Notes: generated by a model not told the origin, from the letters alone. 64,000 bases of DNA from CAYJAD01 sp964370835 (GCA_964370835.1 CAYJLO010000005.1:1-64000); one strand, 5' to 3'. Shown: positions 1 through 9,941, counted from the stretch's first letter. A program made the numbers and translations.

Positions 1-1811
1 CCATCACTGTCTTGCACCGTATAGCCGAAGGAAAAATCTTGATCGGTGGCTATGGCATAGTCATCGTTGGGGTTGAAGGTGTAAGAGCCATCTTCATTAA
101 AGGTAATGATACCGGCTTCGGATTCAAATTGCGCCATTTCAGTGCCTGTGGCCGACCATCCTTCAGACGTTGTCCAGCCTTCAGGAGCTTGTATCTCCAC
201 CACTGCGCTGCCCGCATCGGCGCTTGCATCATCATTGCTCAAAAGATTACCTGTCACCAAGGTGTCTGCGGTAATATCCCCTTCCTTAAGGCTGACGCTG
301 TCGTCTTTGGCGCTGACGCCATCATCTTCAATGTTGATGGTAATGGTGCCCGTAGCGTCGTCACGGCTATTGCCATCGCCGTCGCTGACGGTGACGGAAA
401 AATCTTCCTGTACAGCCCCTTGGCTATGGTCAGCGGCGCCGCTTTGTTCATAGCTATAGGTCACTTCGCCCGTGGTGGCGTCATAATCAGTGACGGTAAA
501 GACGCCATTCTCCGTGGTAATGGAGCCAAAGTTGCCTTGCTCATTGGCGGTGCTGTCACTGTTTAAGGTAATATTTGCATCGCCAAAGCCAATGGTAATG
601 GTGTTTTCGCTATCGCCCGTGGTGGTGCTAAAGCTGCCTTCCACAGATTTGATGCTGCCATCTTCCGCATTACTGTCAAAGGCGTCATCATGGGTGGTGT
701 GGCTGGCATTGTCATGGCCATTGAAGGAAAGGGTAGGGCTGTCATTAACATTGGTCACGTTAATGGTCAGCTTACTTTCAGAAGTGTCTCCGTCGGCGTC
801 TTCAATGGTGTACGTAAAGTCCAGAGTTTTGTCTTGGTTGATGCTTCCTGAGGGGGATTCAAAAGTAAAATCACCGTCCTTTTGCACAATGAGAACTTCG
901 TTGGTGCTAGGGTCATAGAAGGTGAATGTATCTTCTAACTTGTCCCAATCCACGCCTAATTCTTCGCAAAGTTCTTTGGTAACAGGTTCCCAGCCTTCGG
1001 GTGGGGTCACGGAAATGAGCTCTTTTCCGCTACCGCTACCAGCGTCGCCTGCGCTGTCATTGTCCAAAATATTTCCCGTAACGCTATCACCTTCTTGAAG
1101 GTTTTTAGCATCTTCCACAGCTGTGGGCGCAAGGTCTACAGGGGGAGCAGGGGGGGGAGGTGTTGCATCATCCGGTGTAGGCGTGGGAGTAGGGTCTGGC
1201 TTGGGGGTGGGGAGATCTTCAGGCTGGTTGTCTGTACCATCCGTGCCGTCCGTGCCGCCTGTATTGGGGGAATCTTCACTACCGTCAGCGTTTTCGTTAT
1301 TTTCGCCACTGTGGTCCGTGGAAGAGTCGCCACTGCCAAAGTTACTTTCATTATGGGAAATTCTTTCGTCATTTTCTGTGTCTGCGGCTACTTCCACCTG
1401 CTCTTCTTGCTCTTGCTTGTCGGGATAGTCTTGATCTAGACCGTCCAAGCGGTTAATGCCGCTTAAGAGGGTACCTGCCAAGGTGTCCACCCCAAGACCG
1501 CTGCCAAGGGCGGTGGTGGCAGTTTCACCAGCTGCAGGCATAAGCTCTTCACCAAGGGCAGAAAAGAAGCTTTCTCCGTCAATTTCCTCGTCATTAACCA
1601 CAAGGGTGGGCATGTTTTGGGCTGTAAAGACTTCATAGAAATCTTCAAGGCTAATGCTGGTGCCATCCACAAAGGAGATAACAAGGGTATCATTTTCACG
1701 ACTTAGGGCGGCTTCAGAAATATCAAAGCCAAAGACGACGCGATCGTCAGCTTGGGGGGTGAGGGTGATGTTTTGCCCTGCGGCGGGTTTTTGTAATGTC
1801 ATATCTGCCAT
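1..1811 (-). CDS. Giant LapA/RTX-type adhesin A, N-terminal part (partial at window edge)
   Basis: The first ~603 residues of a large secreted adhesin read leftwards; the stop lies outside the window. The protein starts MADMTLQKPA at 1811, with a GGA ribosome site about 8 nt upstream. Residues 1-130 form a compact N-terminal module that is about 60% identical by eye to the start of the 2799-aa adhesin at 15788-24187. The dialanine PAAG at residues 92-95 resembles the site that LapG-type periplasmic proteases cut in LapA-family adhesins, so I infer that this is an outer-membrane retention module. A low-complexity Asp/Gly/Pro linker follows (residues ~135-260), then cadherin/VCBS-like domains with Gly-Asn-Ile-Leu and Asp-x-Asp-Gly motifs of the T1SS repeat type. 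Such proteins leave through a type I secretion channel and promote biofilm. No transporter or LapG gene is in the window. The C-terminal RTX region is predicted, not seen. Confidence 0.85.
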   Translation of the reverse strand, partial: MADMTLQKPAAGQNITLTPQADDRVVFGFDISEAALSRENDTLVISFVDGTSISLEDFYEVFTAQNMPTLVVNDEEIDGESFFSALGEELMPAAGETATTALGSGLGVDTLAGTLLSGINRLDGLDQDYPDKQEQEEQVEVAADTENDERISHNESNFGSGDSSTDHSGENNENADGSEDSPNTGGTDGTDGTDNQPEDLPTPKPDPTPTPTPDDATPPPPAPPVDLAPTAVEDAKNLQEGDSVTGNILDNDSAGDAGSGSGKELISVTPPEGWEPVTKELCEELGVDWDKLEDTFTFYDPSTNEVLIVQKDGDFTFESPSGSINQDKTLDFTYTIEDADGDTSESKLTINVTNVNDSPTLSFNGHDNASHTTHDDAFDSNAEDGSIKSVEGSFSTTTGDSENTITIGFGDANITLNSDSTANEQGNFGSITTENGVFTVTDYDATTGEVTYSYEQSGAADHSQGAVQEDFSVTVSDGDGNSRDDATGTITINIEDDGVSAKDDSVSLKEGDITADTLVTGNLLSNDDASADAGSAVVEIQAPEGWTTSEGWSATGTEMAQFESEAGIITFNEDGSYTFNPNDDYAIATDQDFSFGYTVQDSD

Positions 1812-1943
1812 GAGAATTTTCCTTTTTTTAACAACGTTCAGGTATAAAAGATGCGCAACGAGACCTCCCCCCCTCTTCCATGGGGGAATGGGCGCAAGTG
1901 TATGTATTTTTAATGGGAGTATACAGGCGATGAGGTATATTCA

Positions 1944-2051
1944 CCCATCGACGAGGAAGAATCCTCAGGCTTAGCAGGGAATGATGCAAAGCCCAGATAA
2001 TGTTATGCACTGGTTTGTACATAGCAATATATAACAAAGGATGCCAAAAAA
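1944..2051 (-). promoter_or_regulatory. Conserved structured leader element of adhesin A
   Basis: Read on the minus strand, this leader block contains a run of T followed by GGCA, then TGGGCTTTGCAT, then GCCTGAGGA, a four-base loop and TCCTCGT, about 130-240 nt upstream of the adhesin start. GAGGA (1962-1966 on the plus strand reads TCCTC) pairs with TCCTC (1953-1957 reads GAGGA) to make a tight hairpin. A preceding GGCTT can pair with AAGCC. The same block lies upstream of adhesin B at 24309-24380. Conservation in noncoding DNA between two paralogues suggests a cis-acting RNA or binding site; the ligand is unknown. Confidence 0.55.
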
Positions 2052-2079
2052 GACATCACACGCATAAAAGCGTGGAGAA

Positions 2080-2108
2080 ACGCTAGTTCCTCACGTAAAT
2101 TATGTCAA
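2080..2108 (-). promoter_or_regulatory. Possible promoter of adhesin A
   Basis: TTGACA on the minus strand (2103-2108), 17-bp spacer, then TAGCGT (2080-2085), a poor -10 box. It would give a 5' leader of about 260 nt that includes the conserved element. Supported mainly by the perfect -35 box and by a similarly placed promoter upstream of adhesin B. Confidence 0.3.
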
Positions 2109-2748
2109 GTTTTTTTCGGAGCTCTAATTTGTCCTTGCAAGATATATGAGCTTAGCTTTAGACAGCATCGACATGTGCACATTTTATGGGTTATCTATTT
2201 ACTATATCACAAATATTTTTGGTCATGCATATCTGTATGACTTCTTCAAAGCGTGCTTATCTTCTTTGCTAAATCACTAAAATTCGCAATTTGACAGCAC
2301 TCTATGGGCACGAGTTTGATATTCCATAACTCTATGGTTATTGTGCCCCTGTACGAGTTTTTGCTTTTATGAGTGAATTCCCAGGCCCCAAATATGCCCC
2401 CAAACCCCTTTTGTTTTTTTGATAACTGTTTGAAATTATAGTGTGTATACATCATGCGTAAGTGTGAAAAAGTGGAAAGTGATGTGACTTGGTATGAACT
2501 TGAGCTTTAAGAAGGATTTTTGCGTACCATGCACGTACTTAGCAAGCCGTCTGTAATGCTCCATAATATACTGTTTTGATAATGATAGAATCGCCTTATA
2601 TGTATTGACTTGTTATGGTTTGAAGGTTATTTTTTACCATTAGCGTCGTGCATTGTCGGTTTTTTTTGTCGATAAAGGCAGTTTCTTACATGCGCGAACA
2701 ACATCGGTGCCATTTTTATTCTAGGCGCAAAAATAAAAGGAAAAAAGT
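2109..2748. other. Intergenic region between divergent adhesin A and autotransporter genes
   Basis: About 640 bp of AT-rich DNA with no convincing coding frame. It separates the leftward adhesin from the rightward autotransporter and must hold the autotransporter promoter; the best candidate is listed at 2605-2633. I see no tRNA, repeat array or mobile element here. Confidence 0.6.
2605..2633 (+). promoter_or_regulatory. Candidate sigma-70-type promoter of the autotransporter gene
   Basis: TTGACT (2605-2610), 17-bp spacer, TATTTT (2628-2633). A transcript would start near 2640 and have a leader of about 110 nt before the ATG at 2749. The spacing is ideal and the -10 box is moderate. Confidence 0.4.
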
Positions 2749-5700
2749 ATGGAAATGACCAAGAGAGCTTTAGGCTATCTTAAAAAGCGTTATTCTGTTG
2801 TTTTGAAGAAAAACTACATGCTGAATACCTTTGGTGCATTGGCTCTTGCCTCTGCCATGGCGGTAGGAGGCGCAGGCGTTGCTATGGCAGATGATGTGGA
2901 AATCAGTACCGTAACACCTATTGAGATTAGCTCCAATGCTAAAGCCGGTGATACTATCACCACCTCTACTGCAGCCAAGGGTGATATTGTTGTACATATC
3001 AATAACAGAACGCTTGAACTTGGCACTGTCACCATTGGCGGCGCCACCACTGGTGGAGAGCTGACTGTAATCCTAGATAAAGGAGCTGGCGAAGCTACAG
3101 CTATCACCTCCGGCGTACTTAGTGTTATTGGAAATGGTAATACTACTCAATACAATGTGGCTAGCGGCTTAACGCACACTGTGAAGGGGCTCGATAGTAA
3201 TCCCTTTAAAAGCCCAGGTACTTTAGATGATACTGCAGAAGGCGATGTGGTGCTTGGTAACGATCAATCCACTCTAAATGTCGCCGGAACACTGAATATA
3301 GTTGATGCTAACAATGCCTATATCCAAAGCAAAGATGTCAATGGTGTTCTTTCTGTTACAGGTTCCCTTAACGCCTTAACAACAGAAGGTGGAAACGCTA
3401 ATCTTACCATAGCCGGCACCGCGGCAAGCTTCGACGGTGCCAATGCAAAGCTGAGTGTGGCTGACTTGAACCTTATTGGTCATACAAATATGACCGTTAG
3501 TGGCGATGCAAGGCTCACTGTAGATGGTGATATGAATCTGTATCATAGTGATCTTGAAGTGGGTGGTGATAAATCCTCTTTGCATATCAATGGTGCTGAC
3601 GGCTTGCATATGTCTGGTGGCAGCTTTGTTACCGTTGTCAACTCAGCGACCCTTGAAGCCAATGGCCTTGACGTGCAAGGGCAAAATGGTGAGTTCGGCG
3701 GCGATAGGACTAAATTGATCAACCATGGTGAAGTTAATGTTAACGGCGGTAAAATTCAAGTATCCGGCGGTAATGCTGGTTTGAATGTTGACGTCAATAC
3801 AACAGGTGGCGCAGGGGAAGCTACTGTTTCCTACGCTAACAATGTGGAAAAAATTGAAGTGACCGGTGGTAATGGCTTCATGGATGCTGTTGGTGAAGAA
3901 GCCGGCGGCAGCGCTACTCTTAGTGTTGGTGACGGTTCCGCAGGTGAAATCATCATCACAGGTGGTAATGCAGCCGCTGATGGCACAACCAATGCTTCTG
4001 CAGGTGGTGCTGCTACTTTGACTTTAGATTCTACTGACTCAGATAAAAAATTTAAAGCTTCCAGCATTACGCTTAAGAGCGGTGCAGAGGGTGCTGACCC
4101 TGCTGCCAAAGGCGGCGTGGCCACATTAGAAGTAGGTAACAACGGTGTTGAGACCGATAGCTTCACGTTAAATGACGGTGCCGTAAATCTGTATGGTACC
4201 TTCAGAATTAATGCAGAGAGTTTCAGCATTGCTGATGAAAGTCTTGTAGGCGGTGTTGCTGCCGCAAGTCAAATTGGCTTTACTGGCGGTAAATTGAATA
4301 TCAGCGAAAGCATCACTGTGACTACTGGTGCTAATGATGTGGTGGATTTTGCTGAGGAAGTACGTATAGATAGCTACAAGGTTAACCTGGGCGCAGACGG
4401 TACAAGCGATGCCGAACTAGCCATAGGCGCAAAAATCTATGCCCATGCGCAATTAAATGCAGGCACAATCAATACCGCCGCTAGTAGTGCAGTTGAACTT
4501 GGTAATGATAAATATGCTGCTTCCGCCGGCAACAAGGGCTCCTTAAATGCTAGCCTCGCCGGTAGAGGCACTGTAAGCTTTGAAGGCGGCGCTTGGACTG
4601 TAGCCGATGGTAAAAGCATCAATTTGGACAGTTCCTTGACCGTAGGCGCTGCAGCAAGCCTTGACGTGAGCAACCTTGCGCATGATGCTGATCCTTCCAA
4701 AGATGCGTTTAAAGTTGGTGACGCATTCAGCAACGCTGGTACGCTTACCATCAATGCCGCTGAAATGGGTGTAACCGACGCTGATGTTACAAAACTTGCA
4801 GCTAATGTTGCCGCGGTAAATGCACCGCTTAACAACTCCGGTACTCTTGTGCTTAAAGGCATGACCGGTAGTCTGGATTTAGCAGGCATGCAAACCGCCC
4901 TTGGTTACTTAGATTCTGCTGTGACCAATAATGGCTTTGTAACCTTTGATGGCGTTACCGTGGCTGTGGATCAAGCAACAGATAAGCTACAAGATGCCGC
5001 CGGTATTGCTGGCCTTGAGGGGTATACCCTTGAAACTGACGGTGCTACTCCGTTAACAGGTAATACCAAAGTAGGCGCTGTTAGTGGTCTTGCTATTAAT
5101 CCCTTAGATCTTGACGGTAGCACTCTCGAGCTGGTGGGCGTTGATGGCGCCTTAGCCGATGGCGAAATTGATGTTGATGGTGGAACATTAACCACAGGCA
5201 CAGGTACTCTTGCTGGTGATATTACCGCCACTGGTGATAGAGGAACCTTAAATGTTAAGGGCGCCACTGTGGCTCAGGCTGTTACAGTAGGTACAGCTAA
5301 TGTTAATACAGGCGCCAGCTTGGTCGGTAAATTCTTAGTGTCCAAAAGTGATGTTACTATTGCTGGCTCCGCCACCTTCACCGATGTTGCCGGTGTGGAG
5401 ACGCAGTTACTCACAGTTACTGACAAAGGGAGCCTGACAACCACAAAACTGGTTGCCAATCTCGATACTGACATTGCTGGCGCAGTGAAAGCTTCCGATG
5501 CTGTAACAGTTGTTACTGGTAACCTTAGTGTAAACCAAGGTGGTAGCTTAGAAGCCAAGAGTGCTACAGTTGCTGCTGGTAATGCAGATATCTTTGGGAC
5601 AGTGAAAATTACGGATGCCTTTACTGCTGATGGTGTTGTGACCGTTGGTAACCATGATAAAACAGGTATTCTTTCTGCTGGTGAAGTAGCTGGTAAATTC

Positions 5701-7494
5701 TTTGCCGACCCTGCATGGGATACCGGTTTAGAAGCTGCCACCATAGCTACAGGTAAACTTACTGCCGGCGCTACTGCGCTCTTGACAGCTGGTCAAAATT
5801 CCACCGTTGCTGTGGGTACCACAGATACCATGTGGGTGCAAAACAGCATGAAGAAAGCCGGTCTTAGCTTGAGCGAAACTGGCATCACTGCCGCTTTTGG
5901 TATTACCGGTGCGCCTTTAGTGTTAGAGGCTGGTAATCACGGCATCAAAGTAGATGGTTCTTTGAGCAATTATGACCCTGCCACTGCTGCCGTCGCTGAT
6001 ACCGCCAACTTCGCCGCTAACTCCCTCTTGGTGGTGGACGCAGGCATAGCCAGCGGTACAGACTTCGCCTTGAAGGGTGCTACCATCAATGTTGCTGATT
6101 CTGCTAAATTGCTCATAAGCGATGTGACCTTGAGCAATGGCGTCGCCACTGTAAACGTAGCCGATGCCGAAGCCGGCGCCTTGGCGCAAACTGCAGACAA
6201 GGGCTGGGCCGGTGATGGTAATATCCATTTTGACAGCGTGTTTTTGCAAGGTACGCTCGATGCTGCTGCGCTTACCAAGAATCAAGCCGTGGTGAACGTA
6301 AGTCAAGTAAAAGCTAACACCTTGTTCCCACGCATGGATACAGGTTTGGCCGGACTCATTGACACCGGTATTGTTGCCAATGTGGACTCTCGCGGCATGA
6401 CCTTTGTTAAGGAAGTGGCTAGCCTCAATACCAGCGCTGAAGAAAGAGCAGAAACCATGGAAGGCGCTGCTCAAATGGGCGCTGTGGCCGGTATTGCCGC
6501 CACCTCCATGAGCGTGGCCAAAGCCGGTGTTAATGCTGCCACATTGCGTAACACCTCTGCTGGTGCCAACGTGAAGGGGCAAGAAGTTGCTTCTCTTACT
6601 TTGAATGAAGAAGGCGTTTCTGCCGGTTCTGCCAGTTCTGGTATGAAAAACGGCATTGGCATTTGGCTTAGCCCCTTATATAAGTGGACCAATGTAAGCG
6701 GTGCTGACGCCGGTAGCTTTGATAGCGGTTACAATGCCGGTTTTGGTGGTATCGCCTTTGGTACAGATTATACCTTTAGCGATGCTTTCCGCGTGGGTGT
6801 TGCCTTAAACCTTGGTGCCGGTTACACCGAGTCCAGTGGTAGTTTTAACAATACCACTTCAGACTTCGACTTCTGGGGTCTGAGCTTATACGGCGCATAC
6901 ATGAAGGATAACTTCACCGTCATGCTCGACGCTGGCTACACAGGTGTATACAGCAACGTAGACCAAGACATGCCTTTAGGCGTCAGCACCGGTAATCTCG
7001 AAGCCGATGTAAACTCCGACGTATGGACTGTGGGGCTTACTGCAGAATATGTATGGAAAACATCTGCTCTTGATATCACCCCTCATGTGGGTGTTCGCTT
7101 CATGAGCGTATCCACACGTGGTTATGATGTGGAAGGCAGTGGCGGTGACGTGTTCAGCGTAGACCAAGACGTACAAAATGTATGGTACTTCCCCGTGGGC
7201 GTCACCTTGAGCAAAGACGTGGCCATGAAGAGTGGCTGGTTCTTTACACCTAAATTAGATGTGGGCTTCATTGCCGCCGCTGGCGACTTGGAAGCTACCT
7301 CTAGCACAAGCCTTGTGGGTGTAAACGGTTCCACCGACCTCACCATGAAAAACGTAGACGGTTTTGCCTTTAATGGCGGCGTAGGCTTTGATATTGGTAA
7401 TGAAAACCTTACCTTGGGTGTGAATTACAATATCTTAGCTTCTGAGCACGAAACCGATCACATGATCTTCGGTACTTTCCGTTACGACTTCTAA
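2749..7494 (+). CDS. Autotransporter (type Va secretion) with beta-helical passenger
   Basis: A 1581-aa surface or secreted protein. The N-terminus has an extended basic signal peptide (residues 1-48; hydrophobic core around LNTFGALALASAMAVGG, cleavage after AMA). Residues ~50-1290 form a long Gly/Ala/Asn/Thr-rich passenger with short repeats of the kind that build a right-handed beta-helix (G-G-N, L-x-V-x-G). Residues ~1295-1581 form an autotransporter beta-barrel beginning around GIGIWLSPLYKW, rich in alternating aromatic strands and ending in the typical outer-membrane terminal Phe (FRYDF). There is no evident protease triad, so it is probably an adhesin or surface coat. An AAGGAAAAAA site precedes the ATG. 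A Skp-like gene follows downstream, consistent with barrel chaperoning. The biological target is unknown. Confidence 0.9.
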   Translation: MEMTKRALGYLKKRYSVVLKKNYMLNTFGALALASAMAVGGAGVAMADDVEISTVTPIEISSNAKAGDTITTSTAAKGDIVVHINNRTLELGTVTIGGATTGGELTVILDKGAGEATAITSGVLSVIGNGNTTQYNVASGLTHTVKGLDSNPFKSPGTLDDTAEGDVVLGNDQSTLNVAGTLNIVDANNAYIQSKDVNGVLSVTGSLNALTTEGGNANLTIAGTAASFDGANAKLSVADLNLIGHTNMTVSGDARLTVDGDMNLYHSDLEVGGDKSSLHINGADGLHMSGGSFVTVVNSATLEANGLDVQGQNGEFGGDRTKLINHGEVNVNGGKIQVSGGNAGLNVDVNTTGGAGEATVSYANNVEKIEVTGGNGFMDAVGEEAGGSATLSVGDGSAGEIIITGGNAAADGTTNASAGGAATLTLDSTDSDKKFKASSITLKSGAEGADPAAKGGVATLEVGNNGVETDSFTLNDGAVNLYGTFRINAESFSIADESLVGGVAAASQIGFTGGKLNISESITVTTGANDVVDFAEEVRIDSYKVNLGADGTSDAELAIGAKIYAHAQLNAGTINTAASSAVELGNDKYAASAGNKGSLNASLAGRGTVSFEGGAWTVADGKSINLDSSLTVGAAASLDVSNLAHDADPSKDAFKVGDAFSNAGTLTINAAEMGVTDADVTKLAANVAAVNAPLNNSGTLVLKGMTGSLDLAGMQTALGYLDSAVTNNGFVTFDGVTVAVDQATDKLQDAAGIAGLEGYTLETDGATPLTGNTKVGAVSGLAINPLDLDGSTLELVGVDGALADGEIDVDGGTLTTGTGTLAGDITATGDRGTLNVKGATVAQAVTVGTANVNTGASLVGKFLVSKSDVTIAGSATFTDVAGVETQLLTVTDKGSLTTTKLVANLDTDIAGAVKASDAVTVVTGNLSVNQGGSLEAKSATVAAGNADIFGTVKITDAFTADGVVTVGNHDKTGILSAGEVAGKFFADPAWDTGLEAATIATGKLTAGATALLTAGQNSTVAVGTTDTMWVQNSMKKAGLSLSETGITAAFGITGAPLVLEAGNHGIKVDGSLSNYDPATAAVADTANFAANSLLVVDAGIASGTDFALKGATINVADSAKLLISDVTLSNGVATVNVADAEAGALAQTADKGWAGDGNIHFDSVFLQGTLDAAALTKNQAVVNVSQVKANTLFPRMDTGLAGLIDTGIVANVDSRGMTFVKEVASLNTSAEERAETMEGAAQMGAVAGIAATSMSVAKAGVNAATLRNTSAGANVKGQEVASLTLNEEGVSAGSASSGMKNGIGIWLSPLYKWTNVSGADAGSFDSGYNAGFGGIAFGTDYTFSDAFRVGVALNLGAGYTESSGSFNNTTSDFDFWGLSLYGAYMKDNFTVMLDAGYTGVYSNVDQDMPLGVSTGNLEADVNSDVWTVGLTAEYVWKTSALDITPHVGVRFMSVSTRGYDVEGSGGDVFSVDQDVQNVWYFPVGVTLSKDVAMKSGWFFTPKLDVGFIAAAGDLEATSSTSLVGVNGSTDLTMKNVDGFAFNGGVGFDIGNENLTLGVNYNILASEHETDHMIFGTFRYDF

Positions 7495-7504
7495 CAACGT
7501 ATAC

Positions 7505-7540
7505 CACAAAGCTTTTGGGTTTAGGCTCAAGAGCTTTGTG
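7505..7540 (+). terminator. Hairpin after the autotransporter gene
   Basis: CACAAAGCT (7505-7513) pairs with AGCTTTGTG (7532-7540), with TTG/CAA extending the stem. It starts 10 nt after the stop codon. No U-run follows, so it may stabilise the mRNA or act as an imperfect terminator. Confidence 0.45.
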
Positions 7541-7719
7541 CAAAATACATTGCTAAAAGTAGCAAGGCTACAACAAATGACGTAAGCAACATTTCTTGAA
7601 AATACATGCGTATTCATAAGAGATGCTATGCGGGGTCGTTGTTATGGCTTTGCTACTTTATTATGTATTTCCTCGTGCCAGAGTAAGCACGCAAAATTTT
7701 CATTGTAGAAGGGCATATT

Positions 7720-8331
7720 ATGCAAGGAATACTAAAAATTGTTTTGGCTCTAGTAATAGTTTTAGGGGGGGTATTTGTTGGGATGCAGATAGTGCCCAAG
7801 CAAGCCATAATGGATGTAAACACTATTATTGCCAGTGGCCCTCATGCGAAAGTTGCAGTAAAGCAAATACAAGAAGCACAAGAAATATATCAATATAATT
7901 TATCTGTCATTGAAAAGAAACTCGCTTCTTATGAAAACAAAGCTCAAGCCAGAGCCTACCTTATCGAAGCCGCGCGCCAATTACAAACACAGCTCAATAC
8001 TTCAAAGCTTTTAGTGCAACAAGTTTTGCTCAATGCGCTTAATGAAGTGTTGGAACAGCAAAAGCAAGAATATGATTTTATAGTGAAAAAAGACGGTGTT
8101 ATCTATTTAAATAAGGAATCTTTTTTAAGTATATTAGCTGCAGCACCTAAAGATATAACGGCAGAGGCTCAAGAGCTCTACAATAAAACAAATGTCATAT
8201 ATCCTACCATGCCTAAAGTTGTGGAATATCCCAATTTGCCAGCAGATTTAGGGGCAGATGTAGCTTTTCCTCCTAAGGCAAAAGAAGCACAAGAGCCTAA
8301 AAAAGAAAATTCTAAGCTCAATAAGAAATAG
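7720..8331 (+). CDS. Skp/OmpH-like periplasmic protein
   Basis: A 203-aa protein with an N-terminal membrane anchor or signal segment (residues ~4-23, LKIVLALVIVLGGVFVG), then a long helical, coiled-coil-prone region (residues ~45-130). The layout mirrors the Skp/OmpH chaperone: DVNTII near the start of the mature part, charged helices in the middle, and a C-terminal YDFIVKKDGVIYLN...DITAEAQELY segment matching Skp's DLVVDANAVAYN...DITADVLKQV. Skp carries unfolded outer-membrane proteins through the periplasm. The tail is Lys/Glu/Pro-rich. GAAGGG precedes the ATG. Placement just after an autotransporter suggests a dedicated helper; the next gene starts 11 nt downstream. Assignment rests on pattern similarity, and the probable retained N-terminal anchor is unusual for Skp. 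Confidence 0.55.
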   Translation: MQGILKIVLALVIVLGGVFVGMQIVPKQAIMDVNTIIASGPHAKVAVKQIQEAQEIYQYNLSVIEKKLASYENKAQARAYLIEAARQLQTQLNTSKLLVQQVLLNALNEVLEQQKQEYDFIVKKDGVIYLNKESFLSILAAAPKDITAEAQELYNKTNVIYPTMPKVVEYPNLPADLGADVAFPPKAKEAQEPKKENSKLNKK

Positions 8332-8342
8332 GAAAAGTAAAA

Positions 8343-9899
8343 ATGAATACTACATTTGACGGATATGTTGTTGATATACCCTATGAGGCGCATTTTTTTC
8401 GCGATATTACACCTGCACATATAGAATCTGTGTTGGCTTTTTGTGGTGTATCACTACCCAAACGTAAAGAAGGCGAACCTCTTCGCTATCTGGAATTAGG
8501 CTACGGCCAAGGCATGAGTTTAAATATTCATGCGGCCACCTGCCAAGGGGAATTTTGGGGAACGGATTTTAATCCTGATCACTGCCTTGCTGCCCGTACT
8601 TTGGCTGATAAATCCGGTGTTCAATGCCATATTTTAAATGATTCCTTTGAAGAAATATTAACAAAATCAAAAAATGGAACTTTACCGCAATTTGATATTA
8701 TTAGCTTACACGGTGTATGGTCTTGGATTACAGAGGAAAACCGTGAAGAAATTTTAAAGATTATCTCCTCCAACTTGAAAGTAGGAGGAGCGGTATATGT
8801 GAGCTATAATTGTATGCCGGGCTGGGCAGATTTTGCGCCCATGCGCGAACTTTTACTGTATCATGCCAAAACCATTAACGCCGCTAAAGGCTCTGTTTCG
8901 CAAGTGCAAGAAGCCTATGGTTTTATTTCTCAGCTTGAAAAGAGTAACGCGCTTTATTTTCAGAGAAATTCTAACGCTACGGCGAAATTTAAATCTCTTG
9001 CGGATAAAAGCGTATCCTATGTGGCCCATGAATATTTGAATGAAAGTTGGTATGTGCCGTATTTCAAAGATGTGGCCTCTGATTTTGCCAAGGCTAAATG
9101 CCATTTTGTATCCTCATCTCGTTTGCTAAATCAACTGAGGATTTCTGTACCGGCCCCCATACAAGAAATGTTGGCAGGCATAGATGATGTCGTCTTGCGT
9201 GAAACGGTACGTGACTTTGCACTGAATACGCAATTCCGTTCTGATATTTTCATAAAGGGCACCAACTACACTACGGAAGAAGAAAGCCAGCATAGGGATA
9301 AAGACATGGCTTTTGCTCTGTGCGTGCCTCAAGAGACTGTTACTTATGAAATCACTGTAGCTAGCGGTCAGCTGCAATTAAAAGAAGATGTGTGTAAGCC
9401 CTTAGTAGAGTTTATAGCTTCTAACAAGTATATGCCTAAAAGTATGGATGACATTAAAGAGGCGCTGCCTCATCTGGAAGCCGCCGCCATTAGAGAAGCT
9501 CTTTGCATTCTTTTTGCGGCTAATGTGCTTCACCCAGCTAAGACTATGGATAAAATTCAAGCAGAGCAACGCACCATGGCCAAAAAACTCAATGCCCACA
9601 TTTGCCAAACGGCCCTTGCAGGTGCCAATGTTTTTGTCTTAGCCTCTCCCATGCTTGAAGGGGGCGTTGCCGTAGCCCCTATGGAAATGTTTTTCTTACT
9701 TGCCACCAAGGAAGGCGCCAAAAACAAGACAGAGAAAGTGACGTGGGTACAAAATGCTTTGCAAAATCTTGGTAAAAATTTGCAAAAAGAAGGGGTAGAG
9801 CTTTCTGAAAAAGAAAGCCTTGCTGAACTGCAAGAAGTTTATGAAAACTTTGAAGAGCACCGTTTCCCCTTTTTACAAGCACTCTGCGTAGAGGTCTAA
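8343..9899 (+). CDS. Class I SAM-dependent methyltransferase with C-terminal regulatory domain
   Basis: A 518-aa cytoplasmic protein. The N-terminal Rossmann methyltransferase domain shows the SAM-binding motif LELGYGQGMSLN (residues ~49-60), an acidic strand end in WGTDFNPDH, and FDIISLHGVWSWI as motif IV. The middle and C-terminal parts (residues ~210-500) match the architecture of methyltransferases that carry a methyltransferase regulatory domain (Pfam MethyTransf_Reg type), known from bacteria with large surface proteins; the substrate is not established. AGGAAAAG precedes the ATG, and it is probably cotranscribed with the Skp-like gene. A strong terminator follows. A role in modifying a surface protein or glycan is speculation based on neighbours. 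Confidence 0.75.
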   Translation: MNTTFDGYVVDIPYEAHFFRDITPAHIESVLAFCGVSLPKRKEGEPLRYLELGYGQGMSLNIHAATCQGEFWGTDFNPDHCLAARTLADKSGVQCHILNDSFEEILTKSKNGTLPQFDIISLHGVWSWITEENREEILKIISSNLKVGGAVYVSYNCMPGWADFAPMRELLLYHAKTINAAKGSVSQVQEAYGFISQLEKSNALYFQRNSNATAKFKSLADKSVSYVAHEYLNESWYVPYFKDVASDFAKAKCHFVSSSRLLNQLRISVPAPIQEMLAGIDDVVLRETVRDFALNTQFRSDIFIKGTNYTTEEESQHRDKDMAFALCVPQETVTYEITVASGQLQLKEDVCKPLVEFIASNKYMPKSMDDIKEALPHLEAAAIREALCILFAANVLHPAKTMDKIQAEQRTMAKKLNAHICQTALAGANVFVLASPMLEGGVAVAPMEMFFLLATKEGAKNKTEKVTWVQNALQNLGKNLQKEGVELSEKESLAELQEVYENFEEHRFPFLQALCVEV

Positions 9900-9941
9900 A
9901 ATTATACAGTTTTACAGTTCAATAGCTGAATAAGCTTTGTG

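Noticed and set aside
1095..1439. Plus-strand frames across 12-1974
   Set aside because: They mirror the partial leftward adhesin, whose reading frame runs off the window edge. Its N-terminus matches adhesin B, so the plus frames are shadows.
1981..1995. GCAAAGCCC on the plus strand, reminiscent of the c-di-GMP-I (GEMM) riboswitch core
   Set aside because: It is on the strand opposite to the adhesin transcript, and the GEMM tetraloop-receptor and second stem are not visible. I keep the element as an unclassified leader structure.
5923..6582. 219-codon open frame antisense to the autotransporter, and others such as 4437-4889 and 5274-5744
   Set aside because: They lie opposite a highly repetitive, Gly/Ala-rich passenger whose codon bias creates long open antisense frames. 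Ribosome sites and recognisable domains are lacking.
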